Assembly (NCBI GenBank): GCA_021432605.1
Contig: MU271143.1
Coordinates: forward strand, 2,861,277 to 2,925,276
Source: Coniochaeta sp. PMI_546
Lineage: Eukaryota; Ascomycota; Sordariomycetes; Coniochaetales; Coniochaetaceae
Direction of reading: 5' to 3'
DNA: 64,000 nt
Part shown: piece after piece, positions 22,609 to 34,632 of the stretch
How positions within the stretch are numbered: position 1 is the first letter of the stretch
How the letters are laid out: each line of letters opens with the position of its first letter
The notes under the pieces: generated by a model
Database searches by the model: none
The model's input: the letters and a program-made list of their open reading frames with translations, nothing else
What the model was told of the DNA's origin: nothing
Position numbers and translations under genes: made by a program

Positions 22609-24326
22609 GGTGCCAGCGTCAGTCTGCCGTCTAAACGGCCTGAAGATTCTGGTTGCCCGTCAAGGAGGACTCTTAATATGTTTTGAATTACTTTCGATAT
22701 CAGTCTCATGACTGGCGTGCGACGACAACTCGTAAACTCCTGATAGTTTTCGATGTCGAGCTCCTTCGGAAATCAAGGGATCTAGAGTGCTAACGAATCT
22801 TAGCAATAGTGGGGTGGAGTTCTGTTAACGCAACATCGGAAAAGAGCATCTTGTCCTCTCGCTTACTAGTAAATGGGCCCTCGCACCAGCTGCTTACGGC
22901 TTATTGTTTCAAACAGACGATCTATGATGATTCGGTAGATGTGGTGAGCTTTTACTACGGAATCCAAAGGAATGTGTGCAGACGTGTGATATAGTCCATT
23001 TGTAGGTGCGTGAGGATAACATGCACCCCTACATGACCACACCTGGGCACGTATCCGCTTGTGGCGTGTCTCACACTGGGACACTTTCCTGCTTGAATAT
23101 ATATGACCTGTGTTCAGTATGGAGATGTCATATTAGTTGACATCCGTGTTTGATAAAAGGTTGCAGGCGTGAGTCTCATTTCAAAACGGCCGGGAAGCTC
23201 GTGCCCACCGAGACAACCGTTCCCGTTGCGAGGCTGTCTCGGTGAGCGGCCGAGCCTGTTCCTGAACAGTGATGCACTCAGGTCTCACTGTATTCTTGCA
23301 GCATGCCACACGGACTTAGGTGCACCGACAAACAGGAGGTGATCTTGATATTGGTTTGGTATTGGAGTATTCATCATGAACATGATGTGCCTTGAAAAGC
23401 AAGGTCTCTAGGCCATCGCCTGTCTGCTCCAGTTTCTCGGCCCGGTCTCGGAGACTCACCAGGCAGGAAGAGACGAGGACTCTAGACTTCCTCGCATTCA
23501 ATCTTTGTGCGGTCAGTCGAGCATGCACAAACCGAGAAGCACTTATAGGGGATCCGCGCATGGTGATTTAAACCGTCAAGTCAGGCCTGTCTATGATTTG
23601 ATAATGGTGTCAAGTGTTGTATCGTCCAAATTCCCAAAACACAGTCGGGACGAGGAGCGAATGAGTACTGTGGTAGGAGATGCATGAGCTTCCTGTCGGT
23701 GAGAAAACAACCACATCCCTGACGTATACAAATCTCTGGCTCCGAAGAACAAACATATACCGAAACCCGGACGACAGGCATGTATATCGGCCCGTGCCCA
23801 TAAGCTTCCGTCTAGATCCGGGCCTGATATCGGCAGAGACGTCGTGTTGTCGAGGTAGGGATGGCCATGCAGCTCCATCCGAACGGTTCAGAAGCCGTCC
23901 CGACGGTGCCATCTAGCAAGGTTGCATAGAGTATTGCTGAACTACACGAAAACGCAGTCTTGATCGGCGAGTTCACCAGTCCACTTCCAAAAAGAAAGAG
24001 CCCGAACTGGAGCGTGGAAGGGTGGATGTCACAGTTGGTGATGCATCCCAGTGGCGACACTATTGGTGCAAGGACATGCCTGAATCATCGTTGTGCATGA
24101 GCACAAACAACTCTAGCAATGAGCTGCCAGTATCTTTTATTGGCCTGGATCCGGACTGTTGGGCTGTTTACCCAGCAGGCGGATTGGTCCCCGAGGCGGC
24201 TTGCGAGATAAAACCCGGTGTCGTGCAGGACGGCAGGACGGTAAAATGCGCCACAAGAACTATAGTTTGGCCACGCCTTGGCGCCAACGGCCAAGACTGC
24301 GTCGTTGGTCGCCTCGCAAAGTAGTC
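22609..24326. other. Intergenic, 1.7 kb
   Basis: Holds the promoter of the JmjC gene and the 3' flank of the LaeA-like gene (both minus). No protein gene recognised; a perfect 10-bp inverted repeat lies at 23206-23244. Confidence 0.5.
23206..23244. repeat. Inverted repeat, 10-bp perfect arms
   Basis: CACCGAGACA at 23206-23215 is exactly complementary to TGTCTCGGTG at 23235-23244, with a 19-nt loop. It could fold as an RNA hairpin or be a protein-binding palindrome; no transposon ends were recognised. Confidence 0.6.
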
Positions 24327-25541
24327 CTACGCCGAAGGTGGTTTCTGAGCCCAAACAATGTGAGCTGGGAGGAAAGGGTGAATCCTCTTGTTCCGAAGCA
24401 CAGCTCGCACCCCGTGTAGCAGTTCGTTGACTTCGGCTTTGTCTATGCCGGCATCTGTGAATGGTTTGGCAGCCATGGCTGCAAGCATCTCGTCTATAAT
24501 CTCCCGCATATAAACGCCGATCGTCCTGAGATGTTTCTCTCGGGGCCAGTCGCCGATGGGAAGATGGTATATCTTTCGCTGGATGTTGATAAAGCCTGTC
24601 TGCTCGAGCTTTGAGGGAACCTTCTCGATGTAGGTGAGATCCATGCCATATTGCCGGAGAAAAGCCTGCCTCATGATATCGTAGAATCTGAGCAGGGGAT
24701 TGTCGGGGCGCACTGTCCCGTCATCACAACCGATAACAGGAAGGAACTCGCAGAACTCGATCCAACCACCCGCCTTGAGGTTCCTGTGTTTCGCAAGGTC
24801 AGTCGTCATATATAGATAGAAGAGAGAGTGTATGAGAAAGAGATTTGGGCTTACCTGAAGGCGGTGTCGATGACTTTAGGAGGGTCTTTTAGGCAGGCAA
24901 AGACGACGCGTGAATGGACATAGTCGTAGTCGGAGCCATCAGTCCATTCGTCCTCGATATCATCCACAATGAACTCGACATTCGGAGGCAGCCAGACAGG
25001 CTGGATCGGAGACAGGTCAATACCTGTGACCTTGGCACTTGGCATAGCGTCGCCAACTACATGGCCATCATTAGTGGATTGAACAGAGGAAACCAAGGGT
25101 GACTGAGGTAGACAATGTACCCTCAATGGCCCACTCGCCAAAGCCAGTTCCCAAGTCAATGATCTTCTGCGCATTAGGTCCGACGGGAGCTAGGAAGAGC
25201 TGCCCGTGGAGGACTTCCTTGAACATTGCATGCTTGAGGGATTCTCTTTTGAACTCCTCTTCATCATTTGGCATTGGGTAGCGGCCATAGCGAAATATCT
25301 GATAGCGTCTGTCCACATCGGTGTCAATAGCTCGCCCAGCTCATCGCCTCTCGTATCTGTCATAGCGAGGTGATACATACCTCCCATACTCCCAAACATG
25401 TCCATTGACGCTGGAGCTCACCGAGCAAAAGGACGACGCCGCTATGCTGGGATCATAGTCTGAAGTGGCTGCCGTCATTGTGTTTTGCGAGGCATCATCG
25501 TCATCATCTGGAAGAGGCTCAATGATGCTGCTGTTTTCCAT
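24327..25541 (-). CDS. LaeA-like SAM-dependent methyltransferase
   Basis: Class I methyltransferase of the LaeA/TAM-domain family common in filamentous fungi. Four exons on the minus strand, 25541-25381, 25308-25121, 25056-24855 and 24783-24327 (introns 72, 64 and 71 nt), give 335 residues. An acidic/Ser-rich N-terminus (about 1-45) precedes the family opening HVWEYGRRYQIFRYGRYPMP (48-67). SAM-binding motif I is IIDLGTGFGEWAIE (103-116), followed by the post-I acidic residue in VTGIDLSPIQP (126-136) and VEFIVDDIED. The C-terminal half (NLKAGGWIEFCEF, YHLPIGDWPREKHLR) matches family spacing, so it appears complete. Start at 25541; the frame is open further upstream, so a longer N-terminus is possible. 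Most paralogues have no known substrate. Equating it with LaeA, the global regulator, is not justified. Confidence 0.9.
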
Positions 25542-27876
25542 TACATGAGTGTCGTGTGAACTCGGTCTGCTCTTCTCGAGCGTCCAGCTATGCGGACGCT
25601 TCCTGAAGTGACGAGTAAGGAGAACTGTAAAAGGGTTGCAGGAACCCATGTGAGCATATGCTGGCTTAGAATGGGCACGAAGATTTAGAGTTGGCAGATC
25701 GAAAAAGACAGTGAAGCAAACCCTCTTCTGGATACAGAGAGAATGAAAGGCGCGGAGCAAACCTGGAGTTCGGGGACAGACAGATGGGGGGAAGCATTAA
25801 TAGACCAGACCTACAGGCAAACAAGAGGGACGGCAACAAAGCCTCACTTCCGGATCATGGGACCTAAGGAGTGGCTCTGACACAGCCGGTAATTGGCGGG
25901 CAGATTGGTGAAGATGTTGGCTGTCAAAGTGCAACGAGTCGAACTGAACACATAGAGGATGTGTGCCCATGCGTCGTACAGTGCGAAGGGACGAGGAGGA
26001 TGGCCTGACCCAGACGGTCGGGACACACAGGTGGGAGGGTCTCCGAGTCTACACTACTACGGCCCGTGTCAGACCGTTACGGCAGAACTAAAGCACCTCG
26101 ATGGCCAAAGTGTACCCGGTTGTACGGCAGAGCAAGCGCTTCATAAGAGTGTGGTTTCGAAACGACGTTAAAAGCTTCTCTGGAATCCGACAGGGGAGCT
26201 AAACTCAGCTAAGGACGGATGGGAATAAAGACACGCCAAGAACAGTATGTGAAAGGTAATGAGTATAGGGGAGACTGTTTTGAGCTTGAGACTCATCCAT
26301 TTCCCCATAGCTCAGCTCACAAGTGTAATGAGGGTTTCCGAGCTTTCCAGAAGCAGAGAAGAAGCGAAGGTCGGACCAATGAGGGGGGAACTAGGAGTCT
26401 CAAGGATGAAGTTGATTAGTGTTGATAATCGACAGGGATCTCTACCACCACCGAGACAGCATCGCATCTGATTCATCTTGGAAGGGTGACCCGCTAGCGG
26501 TCCACTGCCACTGACGCATTCGACCACAGGAATGACTCCACTGCCAGTGCCCCGTCCTCGGGAATAAAATGTGGGGTTTTGTCGAATGGGCGGCGTCTGC
26601 TGGCACGGGCTTGTTTGTGTTGTGCTTGCGTCAGGAACAGCCATCAAAAAGCCCAACCGTCATTCCAATGCTCCCGTCTTTGCCCACACCCACGGGAACA
26701 TGCGACAGTGGGGTTCTCCGATGACATTCTTGCATCTCTTGGGACTGTGAAAGCCCGACAGTTTGGTAAAGGGGCGTTGCAGCAGCTACTTGACAATAAT
26801 GGACGGGAGACTGGTCAAATGCAACGTCTTATTCTTTGTTCTAGTACGTGACTCTTGACATTCGCCGAATGGGAGGATAGCTTTTGCGTTTCGATTAAGC
26901 ATGCCCGAGATTAGACCGGGCTATCGTAGAGTTGGCTAGGCTCAAATACGACATCGTAGCTGAAGATGATAGCAAACAAACAACCTCGCATCAACCTGCG
27001 TCTCCTCGATCCTCCTATTGACCACGATCTCACCGCTAGAGTTTCGATGGCGGGCCTCGCGAGCATGAAAGACAACTGAGAAGATGTGGTGGATTGTTAC
27101 TGGAACCACATGTTCGTAGGATCAGTTACGATGTGGGGATGCAAGAAAAAAAACAATGAGAAGCAAAAAATGGAGGTCGATGAGTTGGAATAAGCTCGCT
27201 CCTCGTCGGTCTAATTACAGTCTCTAACTCGTTGGTATCATACCTAGTGTCGACCTGCACGACGTGTGGCTACTAGGGAAGTCGTCGTTCGTTAGACTTC
27301 TACCACACTACAGTACCGTAGAGTTAGGCCCCTTTGCCCAGGTCTGGAAGTTGATGCTATCATCAGGGTTCGGGTAAGCCAGCTGTGGGCCCAGCCGGCT
27401 CGCAGCTGGCGGCCCGTATCTTATTACGTAGCCTCTTACACGTAAGGTAAGTACTCACGTCTCACGTATCTCTTAGTGGGGTCTACCGCAAAACGACCCA
27501 AGGAAAGTCAGGCGCGTCTCTCAAAGTGAGAAGCGCGTCGTGCCGGCCCATAACACCCAGTACACATTTCCATACTGAAGTTTAACTCTCACGCCAGATT
27601 CAAGTCACAACGACGACCAAAGCTTCGCATTATAGTCCTGTCGTAGGACATTCATGATTCCACACTTCGCACAAAGCATTTTCTCCCCTAGGAGCGTCAA
27701 TTGGCCCCAGACATCACTTGTACAGTTCCACGCGCAGTGCAGACCGTCTTAGACGCGTCCATGCCTGTCTTGATCAGCCCACGCCACGACACAGCATATC
27801 TCTAGAAGATACCAGTAGCGAACAGCTCCTATGATTACCGGAACGTCTGGAATACGCGTCTAGATCCATCACAGCC
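25542..27876. other. Divergent promoter region, 2.3 kb
   Basis: Separates the LaeA-like gene (minus) and CDC45 (plus). Frames are short and unconvincing; no RNA gene or repeat was recognised. It contains a short run of A near 27147-27153. Confidence 0.5.
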
Positions 27877-30611
27877 ATGCATCTACCACGCTCCCTAATA
27901 TCAAAACTCTACCTCCATCTGCAGAACACGCGCCACCCACTGTCACCGCCCGTCCTCGTCCTCGTCGCCCTCGAGCCGGACGCACTATGTGCCTGCCGCA
28001 TTCTGACGCGCATGCTCAAGCATGACTACATACCGCACAAGATCCAGCCTGTGGCTGGCTACACCGACCTCGAGCGCGTCGGCCGAGACCTCGTCGCCCC
28101 TATGATGGAGACGCGCGGGGGTGCCGGCGGCGTGGTCGTTTGTCTTGGCGTGGGCGGCATGGTTGATCTGGGCCAGGTTCTAGGACTGGAGCCGGAAGGC
28201 GAGGAGAACACGTTTGCCGGCGTCGAGGTGTGGGTCGTGGACTCGCATAGGCCATGGAACTTAGCCAATGTCTTTGGAGGGTTCCCGCTTGAGCCCGAGA
28301 CCGAGGAGGCTACGACATATATGGCGAGGTCTCCTGCTGGTGTGGTTGCTGGACGTATCGAGAGGGGGTACAAGCCTGGTAAGGGCGGGATCGTGGTTTT
28401 GGATGATGGCGATATAGAGGACGAGCTCGACGCGGAAAAGGACGCGTATCTCAAGCTGGTCGATATGCCGGACATCGATGACAATGGGGAGGACCTCGAC
28501 GACAGTGATGGCGAGAGTGATGACGATGCAGATGGAGAAGATGCACTGGCAGTCTCACGTGCTGGTCAGAAACGGAAATCATGGTCGGATCAAGATGAGG
28601 ATGACGACAGCGATGGCGATGACAGGCCGCATCAGAGGAGGAGGAGCAATTCGGTAAGTGAGATGCAACCGGCCATTTCTTGTCAGAGCTAACCGTCTGC
28701 TAGTCCACTCCTATAGCAGACTCTCCTCGGCGACCAGCTCAACGCGGTCTCATATCAATTAGAGACGATGCGGTGTTCTCGTCTAGTAGTGATTCTGCGG
28801 ATCCACCCACGGCAGCACAACCACCTAAAGCACTGTCTGCGCGTACAATGAGACGGCGGCTACTTCGCATACGGCGGGAAAACGAAGCTATCCTGCAGAA
28901 ATACTACCGCATGGGCACATCCTACTCTGAGCCGATATCCTCGATGCTCTACTCGCTAGCATCGGAGCTGGGTAGAGAAGACAACGATATGTTATGGCTC
29001 ACGATTGTCGGCGTCTCGTCCATGGAGCTCTATGGCCGGTCATCCGCAGGAGTGGCAGTTACTGTGCGCAATTCAGACTCTCGTGCAGCCTCCGGGTGGC
29101 TAGGCATGCGCGGTGCTCGCATACGACAGCTCCTCCGGGACGAAGTCAGACGGTTGAACCCACCAGATGTAGGACCGCCGAACGGACGAGTACTACCCGA
29201 AGCGATCGGCATTATACCCACCACAGCACGCAGTCCGGAAGACACCAGCATCCGACTCTCCCCAGAGCCAAAGTTCCTCATGGTACGGCACTGGAGCTTG
29301 TACGACAGTATGCTGCACTCGCCCTACCTGTTCTCACGACTCAAGACGTGGAGCGAGACAGGTCTGAAAAGACTGCACAAGCTCTTGGCGAAAATGGGCG
29401 TCAGCCTGGTGCAGTGCAAGCAAAGCTACACACACATGGACATGGTGCTCAAGCGCGAGCTGCGCACCAAACTGCTCAAGTACGCGTCCTTGTATAACCT
29501 CGACGAGATGGTCCCCGCCATCGATACCGACGGGAAGGATCGCGCCGGCGCGAAGGACGGATGGGGCTTCGTGCGCAGCTGGGGATGGCGCGCCACGCTG
29601 AGCGCGCAGGATGTTGGTGTTGTCATCGGTGCCTTGTTGGAGGTGGGAAAACACGCTGCTGCGTCTGATAATTCTGCGGTTAGCCAGTCACAGGCGGTAG
29701 ATCCTGATGACGAGGAGCAGGTTCAGGCAATCGGGGAGGAATGGCTACCGCGGTTCTGGGACGCATATGACGCACTGGAGAAGTAAGCTTTCCTTCTGAC
29801 ATATCGGCCTTGGTTCTTCTTACCTAGTGCATCTCTGCTTACGCATAATCACAGCATCGAGTCTCTGAAGGCCGGTCTGCCAACAGCGCAATACCTCCAT
29901 AAATCCATCTTCACCACAGGCACCATCATTCTCAAAAAGAAGCAGATCTCCCACCTGCGCGCCTTCCGCATGTGCATCGTCAAGGACTCGCCTGAGTCGG
30001 CACTGTTCAACCACCCGGGTGCACTGACGAAGCTCGCCCTCTGGATCGGCGAGGCACTGGCGGAGCAGGAGAAGGAGGCTACCGGCCGCCTTGCGCACGG
30101 CGGTCGCGGTACGCCGCTCGTTGTAGCTAGCTTGGACGAGAAGCGCGGGGTGTACATTGTCGTCGGCACTGGTGGCGGCGGTGGCGGGCCAGACGGGGTC
30201 TTTGTTGACCGAGAGGCGGCGAAGAAGAAGAAGGCCGAGAGAGAAGCCAAGGCTAGAGCCAAGGAGGAGAGCAAGAGGGCGAAAGAGAAGATCAGGGATG
30301 AGAAGCGGGCTGCCAAACGCGCAGCAAGAGGGGATGGTGAGAACGAGGAAGAAGACGACGAGGAAGAGGAAGATGACGAGAGCGAGTCGGATGCGTCCGA
30401 TATCTCCGAGTCCGAAGACGAAGAAGACGACGAGGCTCGAAAGGAGAGAGGGTATGGCCTGAATAAGTTTGGTGTGGCGTTCCAGGATGTTGTTTCGGAG
30501 ACCAACGCGCGGGTGCGCATCGATAGCTTTGAGCACTGCGTCGTTGAGGTAAAGAAGGAGGATCTAGGAGGCTTTTTGGAGAGCTTGAGCATGAAGGCTG
30601 TTGTTGGATGA
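27877..30611 (+). CDS. CDC45: DNA replication initiation factor CDC45
   Basis: Subunit of the CMG (Cdc45-MCM-GINS) helicase at nuclear replication forks. Exons 27877-28653, 28704-29782 and 29855-30611 give 870 residues; introns are 50 and 72 nt. The N-terminus shows the family start (VLVALEPDALCACRILTRML; PHKIQPVAGYTDLER). After an acidic, Lys/Arg-containing linker (about 200-290) come conserved blocks: RRENEAILQKYYRMGTSYSE, DNDMLWLTIVGVSSMELYGR, PKFLMVRHWSLYDSMLHSPY and MGVSLVQCKQSYTHMDM. Exon 3 has KSIFTTGTIILKKKQISHLR and the final FGVAFQDVVSETNARVRIDSF. It is longer than yeast (650) and human (566) Cdc45 mainly because of the acidic linker and a charged insertion at about 738-815, first Lys/Arg/Glu-rich then almost purely acidic. 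Expected to be essential and cell-cycle regulated. Confidence 0.96.
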
Positions 30612-31041
30612 TTTGGGCACGCGTGCGCGAAGCATATAGAGGGTGCTGTACGGTCATTACTGGAGCTAGGCGTTCTTCAAGGGTACGAACGGGACAGTTT
30701 CCTCTTGGTGAGAGGCACAACGATCGAGACGATGGCATGAGACTAGGTACTGGCTGGGTTTCTTGTGCATGATTAGCTGACATTATTGCTGAAGTCTTGA
30801 ACGACATAAAATATATCGTTGTAGCCCACGAAGCATCTCTGTGGATTGCATAGAAGAGCTCAACTCGTCCTCATTGGCGCAGCTCTCGTCCCGTCATTCT
30901 GTCTTCTGTCCATACGGTTGTTCTGGTCCTCTGATATGGATAGCATAATAAGGAGGGCCTGAGAAGCCTTGAGCTGATGGGCCGTTCGAGCTCTTGCCTC
31001 CTGGCTTGCTGCCATACAGAGACAGTAGGATGGTCGTTTAG
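30612..31041. other. Intergenic, CDC45 3' flank
   Basis: No gene recognised. If the hemerythrin relic that follows ever had an N-terminal exon it should lie here, but I cannot identify it. Confidence 0.45.
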
Positions 31042-31369
31042 ATGATCAACGTCCACAACGCCCTGCTCCGCCTAGTATACGCTGTCTGGCTCCAATGTAG
31101 CTAATGTTGAGAAGTCACCAGAGTACTAGCCAGCGTTCCTCAACCACATCAAGGGTGTCATAGACGTAGTCCGCTTGCACAACGCAGGCGAGGAGAATGA
31201 CACCTTCCCAGCGATCGACAACGCGACCGGGGTTGCAGGCATATTGGTCGATGGAGTCGAGCAGCACTGGGGGTCCGAGAAGGGACTGGAGAGGTTTAAG
31301 ACCTATTTGCATGCGGCCATAGAAGAGAAGGAGAAGAAGCATGGAACTGAGGGAGAGGCGAAGGCATGA
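31042..31369 (+). pseudogene. Decayed hemerythrin-like (HHE domain) gene fragment
   Basis: The translation resembles the middle of fungal hemerythrin-like proteins. From 31042 one frame reads VHNALLRLVYAVWLQ, like the usual first helix with its metal-binding His. After a +1 frame change near 31100 the next frame reads NVEKSPEY, a stop codon at 31127-31129, then PAFLNHIKGVIDVV, LHNAGEENDTFPAID and VEQHWGSEKGLERFKTYL, ending at 31369. The family pattern HHxxEExxFFP is altered (LHNAGEENDTFP), so some metal ligands are missing. No N-terminal start region or C-terminal third is recognised. An alternative is two short exons joined by an unusual intron, since CCAG precedes the second part, but the continuous match across the break favours a pseudogene. 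Confidence 0.55.
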
Positions 31370-32923
31370 ATTACATGTCGATAAACTTGAAGGATGAGCT
31401 GCATTGGCTTGCACTGGCATGGCTCATCCCAGCATGGCACTCCAAGGCTACAACCTGGTGTCTGGTGCCGGAACACAAGTGGCTGGTGGATCATCTGTCC
31501 CTGTGACGCCGGAATGCAGCCGAGAGAGTCGCCATTTGCATGAGGGTTCTTATACCTAAGGGTATGTATGTGACTGTGGCATCGCCGGCCAAGTTTCAAG
31601 CCGGCGTTCTTGGGCAGCGCATCTTGGTTTTGTTGTTCGATGGGCAGGACCGAGGCAGCCTCGTACTCTAGACATATATAAGGTACTTAGCTGAGGATCC
31701 GGTCCTTCCTTCAAGATTGTCTCGTTGTCGAGTCTTGCTCTATCCTTCTATTGAAGATTGTGTGCCGAGCCCTATCGCAAGCACTTGCCCAACATCAATG
31801 GATCATTCCTGCGTGATGGAAGGTAGCCCGCATGTTGCCCAGCACTAACTACTGTGTAGTGTGTTCGCAGTGCGCCTGCATGATCCAGTTTATCGCCGCC
31901 TTACATAAGGTAAGTTGCACCTTCCCTCGTCAGAGCCGGGCATCTGGCGAAGTCTTGGCAATTTGCACAGCCCCCTTCCCGGTGCGTCATGATTCGCCAA
32001 GCTCGGACCCTCAATCCCAACACTGACTCTCCCCAGTGGTGGCGGTTAGAGACATCTGAAGGTAAAGAGATATTCGAGCCTCGAGTTGATGGCCCTGGTC
32101 TCGGTGATGTTCTTGTTGTGCTTTTGCTCGAGGGGAGAACAAAGATAATGGGCGTGCGTAGATACCTAGTGTGTATGCCTAAAGGTACGCAATACTTGTT
32201 CATCAAGGTCCCTTGCAGCGTCCCTGGATTTCAAACCCACTTCAGCCTCGTCCGTCGTCAATATAGGTACTTGGGACTTCGAAGCCCTCTTAAAGTTCCT
32301 TTGTCCGAAGTGCGGTCCAACAAATGTAGGTGCGATTGAGACGACTCTGGCGACCCATAATACTCAATAGATAGATACCTTGAGCAGGCCAAGCAGGCAA
32401 AATAGAACTCAGCCACAAATTCAAGACACCGGACGGTTGACTGCCTGTTCGGTACACATCATGACCATCACGGCGTTAAAGCTACAGGGGTACCTCCGTC
32501 ATCCCGTTCCAAACTGCGACGGCCACCTCCTGCCCCTCATTTTCAAGCATTTGCAATTCCCCTTTGCCGCCGCCGTCGTCACTCCTCTGCCTCGCTCCAC
32601 CAACCAGCCCACTTACTCGGGACTGGAATAAGATAGACAGACTACTACAGGTTTCGCTACACGTGCACCCTTCTCCATACCAACAAGCATTTCACTGATT
32701 TGCCTGGCCCATCTTCAAGCAACCTTCCAAATCTGTAAACATCCTATCTCCCCACCTGACGTATCTTTACTGCGCATCGAACAATACGCTTAACTCAATC
32801 TTCTTGCCTCGACTGCTGTACGGCAAAGCGCGCAACCAATACAGGCACATCTCTGTAGCCCGCCAGCCCCTGTCGAAGAAACCAAACAAGTCGCCCCCCA
32901 TAGAAGGTCGATAACCTGCGAAG
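31370..32923. other. Intergenic, 1.55 kb, NCS1 promoter
   Basis: Only short overlapping frames. The last few hundred bases form the NCS1 promoter and leader and are pyrimidine-rich (about 32560-32790). No RNA gene recognised. Confidence 0.5.
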
Positions 32924-33758
32924 ATGGGTGGAAAGTGAGTTGCACTTGTTCTGAAACACCCGTGTCGAACCTGTCAGCATTGCGCGCGGACGACCGAGCA
33001 AGGCTGGACGGCGATGGCTTCACTTAAGCGATCCTACTTCAGCCTCCGCTGAATTCCGCGCAAATGCAACAGCACACGTACGCACAAGCAATGTCAAAGG
33101 CGCTAACGCTCAGTCCCTCCCCAGACAGTCCAAGCTCTCCCAAGAGCAGCTGGCCGAACTACAGAAGTCGACGCACTTCGATAAGAAGGAACTCCAGCAG
33201 TGGTACAAGGGCTTCCTCAAGGACTGTCCTTCGGGCATGCTCACTAAGGACGAATTTCAAAAGATATACCGCCAGTTCTTCCCCTTTGGCGACCCGTCCT
33301 CGTTCGCAGACTACGTCTTCAATGTCTTCGACAGCGATAAGTCGGGCTCCATCGACTTCAAGGAGTTCATCTGCGCCCTGAGCGTGACCAGCCGCGGCAA
33401 GATGGAGGACAAGCTCGACTGGGCCTTCCAGCTGTACGACATTGACGGCGACGGCAAGATAAGCTACGACGAGATGCTCAAGATTGTCGAGGCGATATAC
33501 AAGATGGTATGTTCTCCCATATGTTCCGTGCAAGTTTGTGGGAGAAACGGAAAACCAGGATGGCTAACGCATGCGCAGGTTGGTTCGATGGTCAAACTCC
33601 CAGAAGACGAAGATACCCCCGAGAAACGCGTCAAGAAGATCTTCAAGATGATGGACAAGGACGAGAACGGCAGCTTAGACATGGAGGAGTTCAAGGAAGG
33701 CAGCAAGCGCGACGAGACCATTGTGTCGGCCCTGTCTCTTTACGACGGTTTAGTCTGA
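32924..33758 (+). CDS. NCS1: Neuronal calcium sensor 1 / frequenin
   Basis: Myristoylated EF-hand calcium sensor; the yeast homologue Frq1 binds and activates phosphatidylinositol 4-kinase Pik1 at the Golgi. Exons 32924-32934 (11 nt), 33125-33506 and 33579-33758 give exactly 190 residues, the usual family length. The first intron (190 nt, GTGAGT; branch GCTAAC; acceptor CCCCAG) is needed to obtain the N-terminus [17 protein letters not shown], whose Gly2 fits N-myristoylation. EF-hand 1 is degenerate (CPSG near 38-41), as in all NCS proteins. EF-hands 2-4 have intact loops: [12 protein letters not shown] (73-84), [12 protein letters not shown] (109-120) and [12 protein letters not shown] (157-168). 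The second intron (72 nt) lies just after the third hand. Sequence is highly conserved and the gene looks fully functional. Confidence 0.96.
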
Positions 33759-34632
33759 GAAAAGGATAATGCTTTTGATGAATACACGAACGATGAACGG
33801 TCTAGATTCGGCCCCTTTGCGCCAAGACCCTGCTCCGGGATTCGGACAGTTTACATGAGCCCGGGTCGCCGTACCCCTACGGCGGAGTCGGTGGATGACG
33901 GGATGACGCCCCGTCGGGATTTGGGACTTGGCAAAGCTGTTGGATGGGAACCCGTGCAAGAAAGGTGAGGATACATGAGGAGGAGGAGGAAAGCAAAGTC
34001 CGCAAGGACCAAACGATGCTCGCATGTGAATAAATGAACCTGTAACTCTCTCGTCCCTTTGTGGCAAGCCCGGTTCTGATCACCTTCTTTGTCCACCGCC
34101 GAATTATATACGTAACGTGAGTAAATACTCTTGAAGATCAGGAAGCACTTCTATATCATTTTGTAGTACTCACCTGACGACATTGAACCTTACCAAAGAT
34201 CGTGCCAAGACAACCAGTAACAATCTACGCATTCTGTATGGGACTGCTGACCACTGCTGACGCCAGGCAGGAGATATTTCCAAAAGCAGGCAATGCTAAA
34301 CGGGACAAGACTTAAAGCGGATTGCAATAGAGGGGATATATTGAAACAAAATCCCACCTTGCGCTCGCGCAAAGTAGGACACTTCAAGACAAATCGACAG
34401 AGGCTACAAAGAACTACAAAAGTACAAGTCCCCCCTCAAACCAACTTATTACTCGTCACAAGCTAACTCTCCATCCAGCAGTATAGCATGAAGGAGTATG
34501 ACTGGCTGAAGCAACTCCGAAAGTTGAATACTCAGGACTCTCCCTTTCGATTTCTTTTTTACTTTCTTCAGGGAACGAAGCTGTCAACAAGAGAACGCCG
34601 GTGGCGGACGCCATGTCCCTCCCACCTCGCGC
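33759..34632. other. Intergenic between convergent genes
   Basis: Contains the 3' flanks of NCS1 (plus) and the acyl-CoA synthetase (minus). Nothing further recognised. Confidence 0.55.

Noticed and set aside
11474-25541. Secondary-metabolite gene cluster
   Set aside because: An exporter, regulators and a LaeA-like methyltransferase are present, but no backbone synthase or tailoring set.
24327-25541. Orthologue of the global regulator LaeA itself
   Set aside because: The family has many paralogues in each filamentous fungus and the sequence shows only general family motifs; called LaeA-like only.
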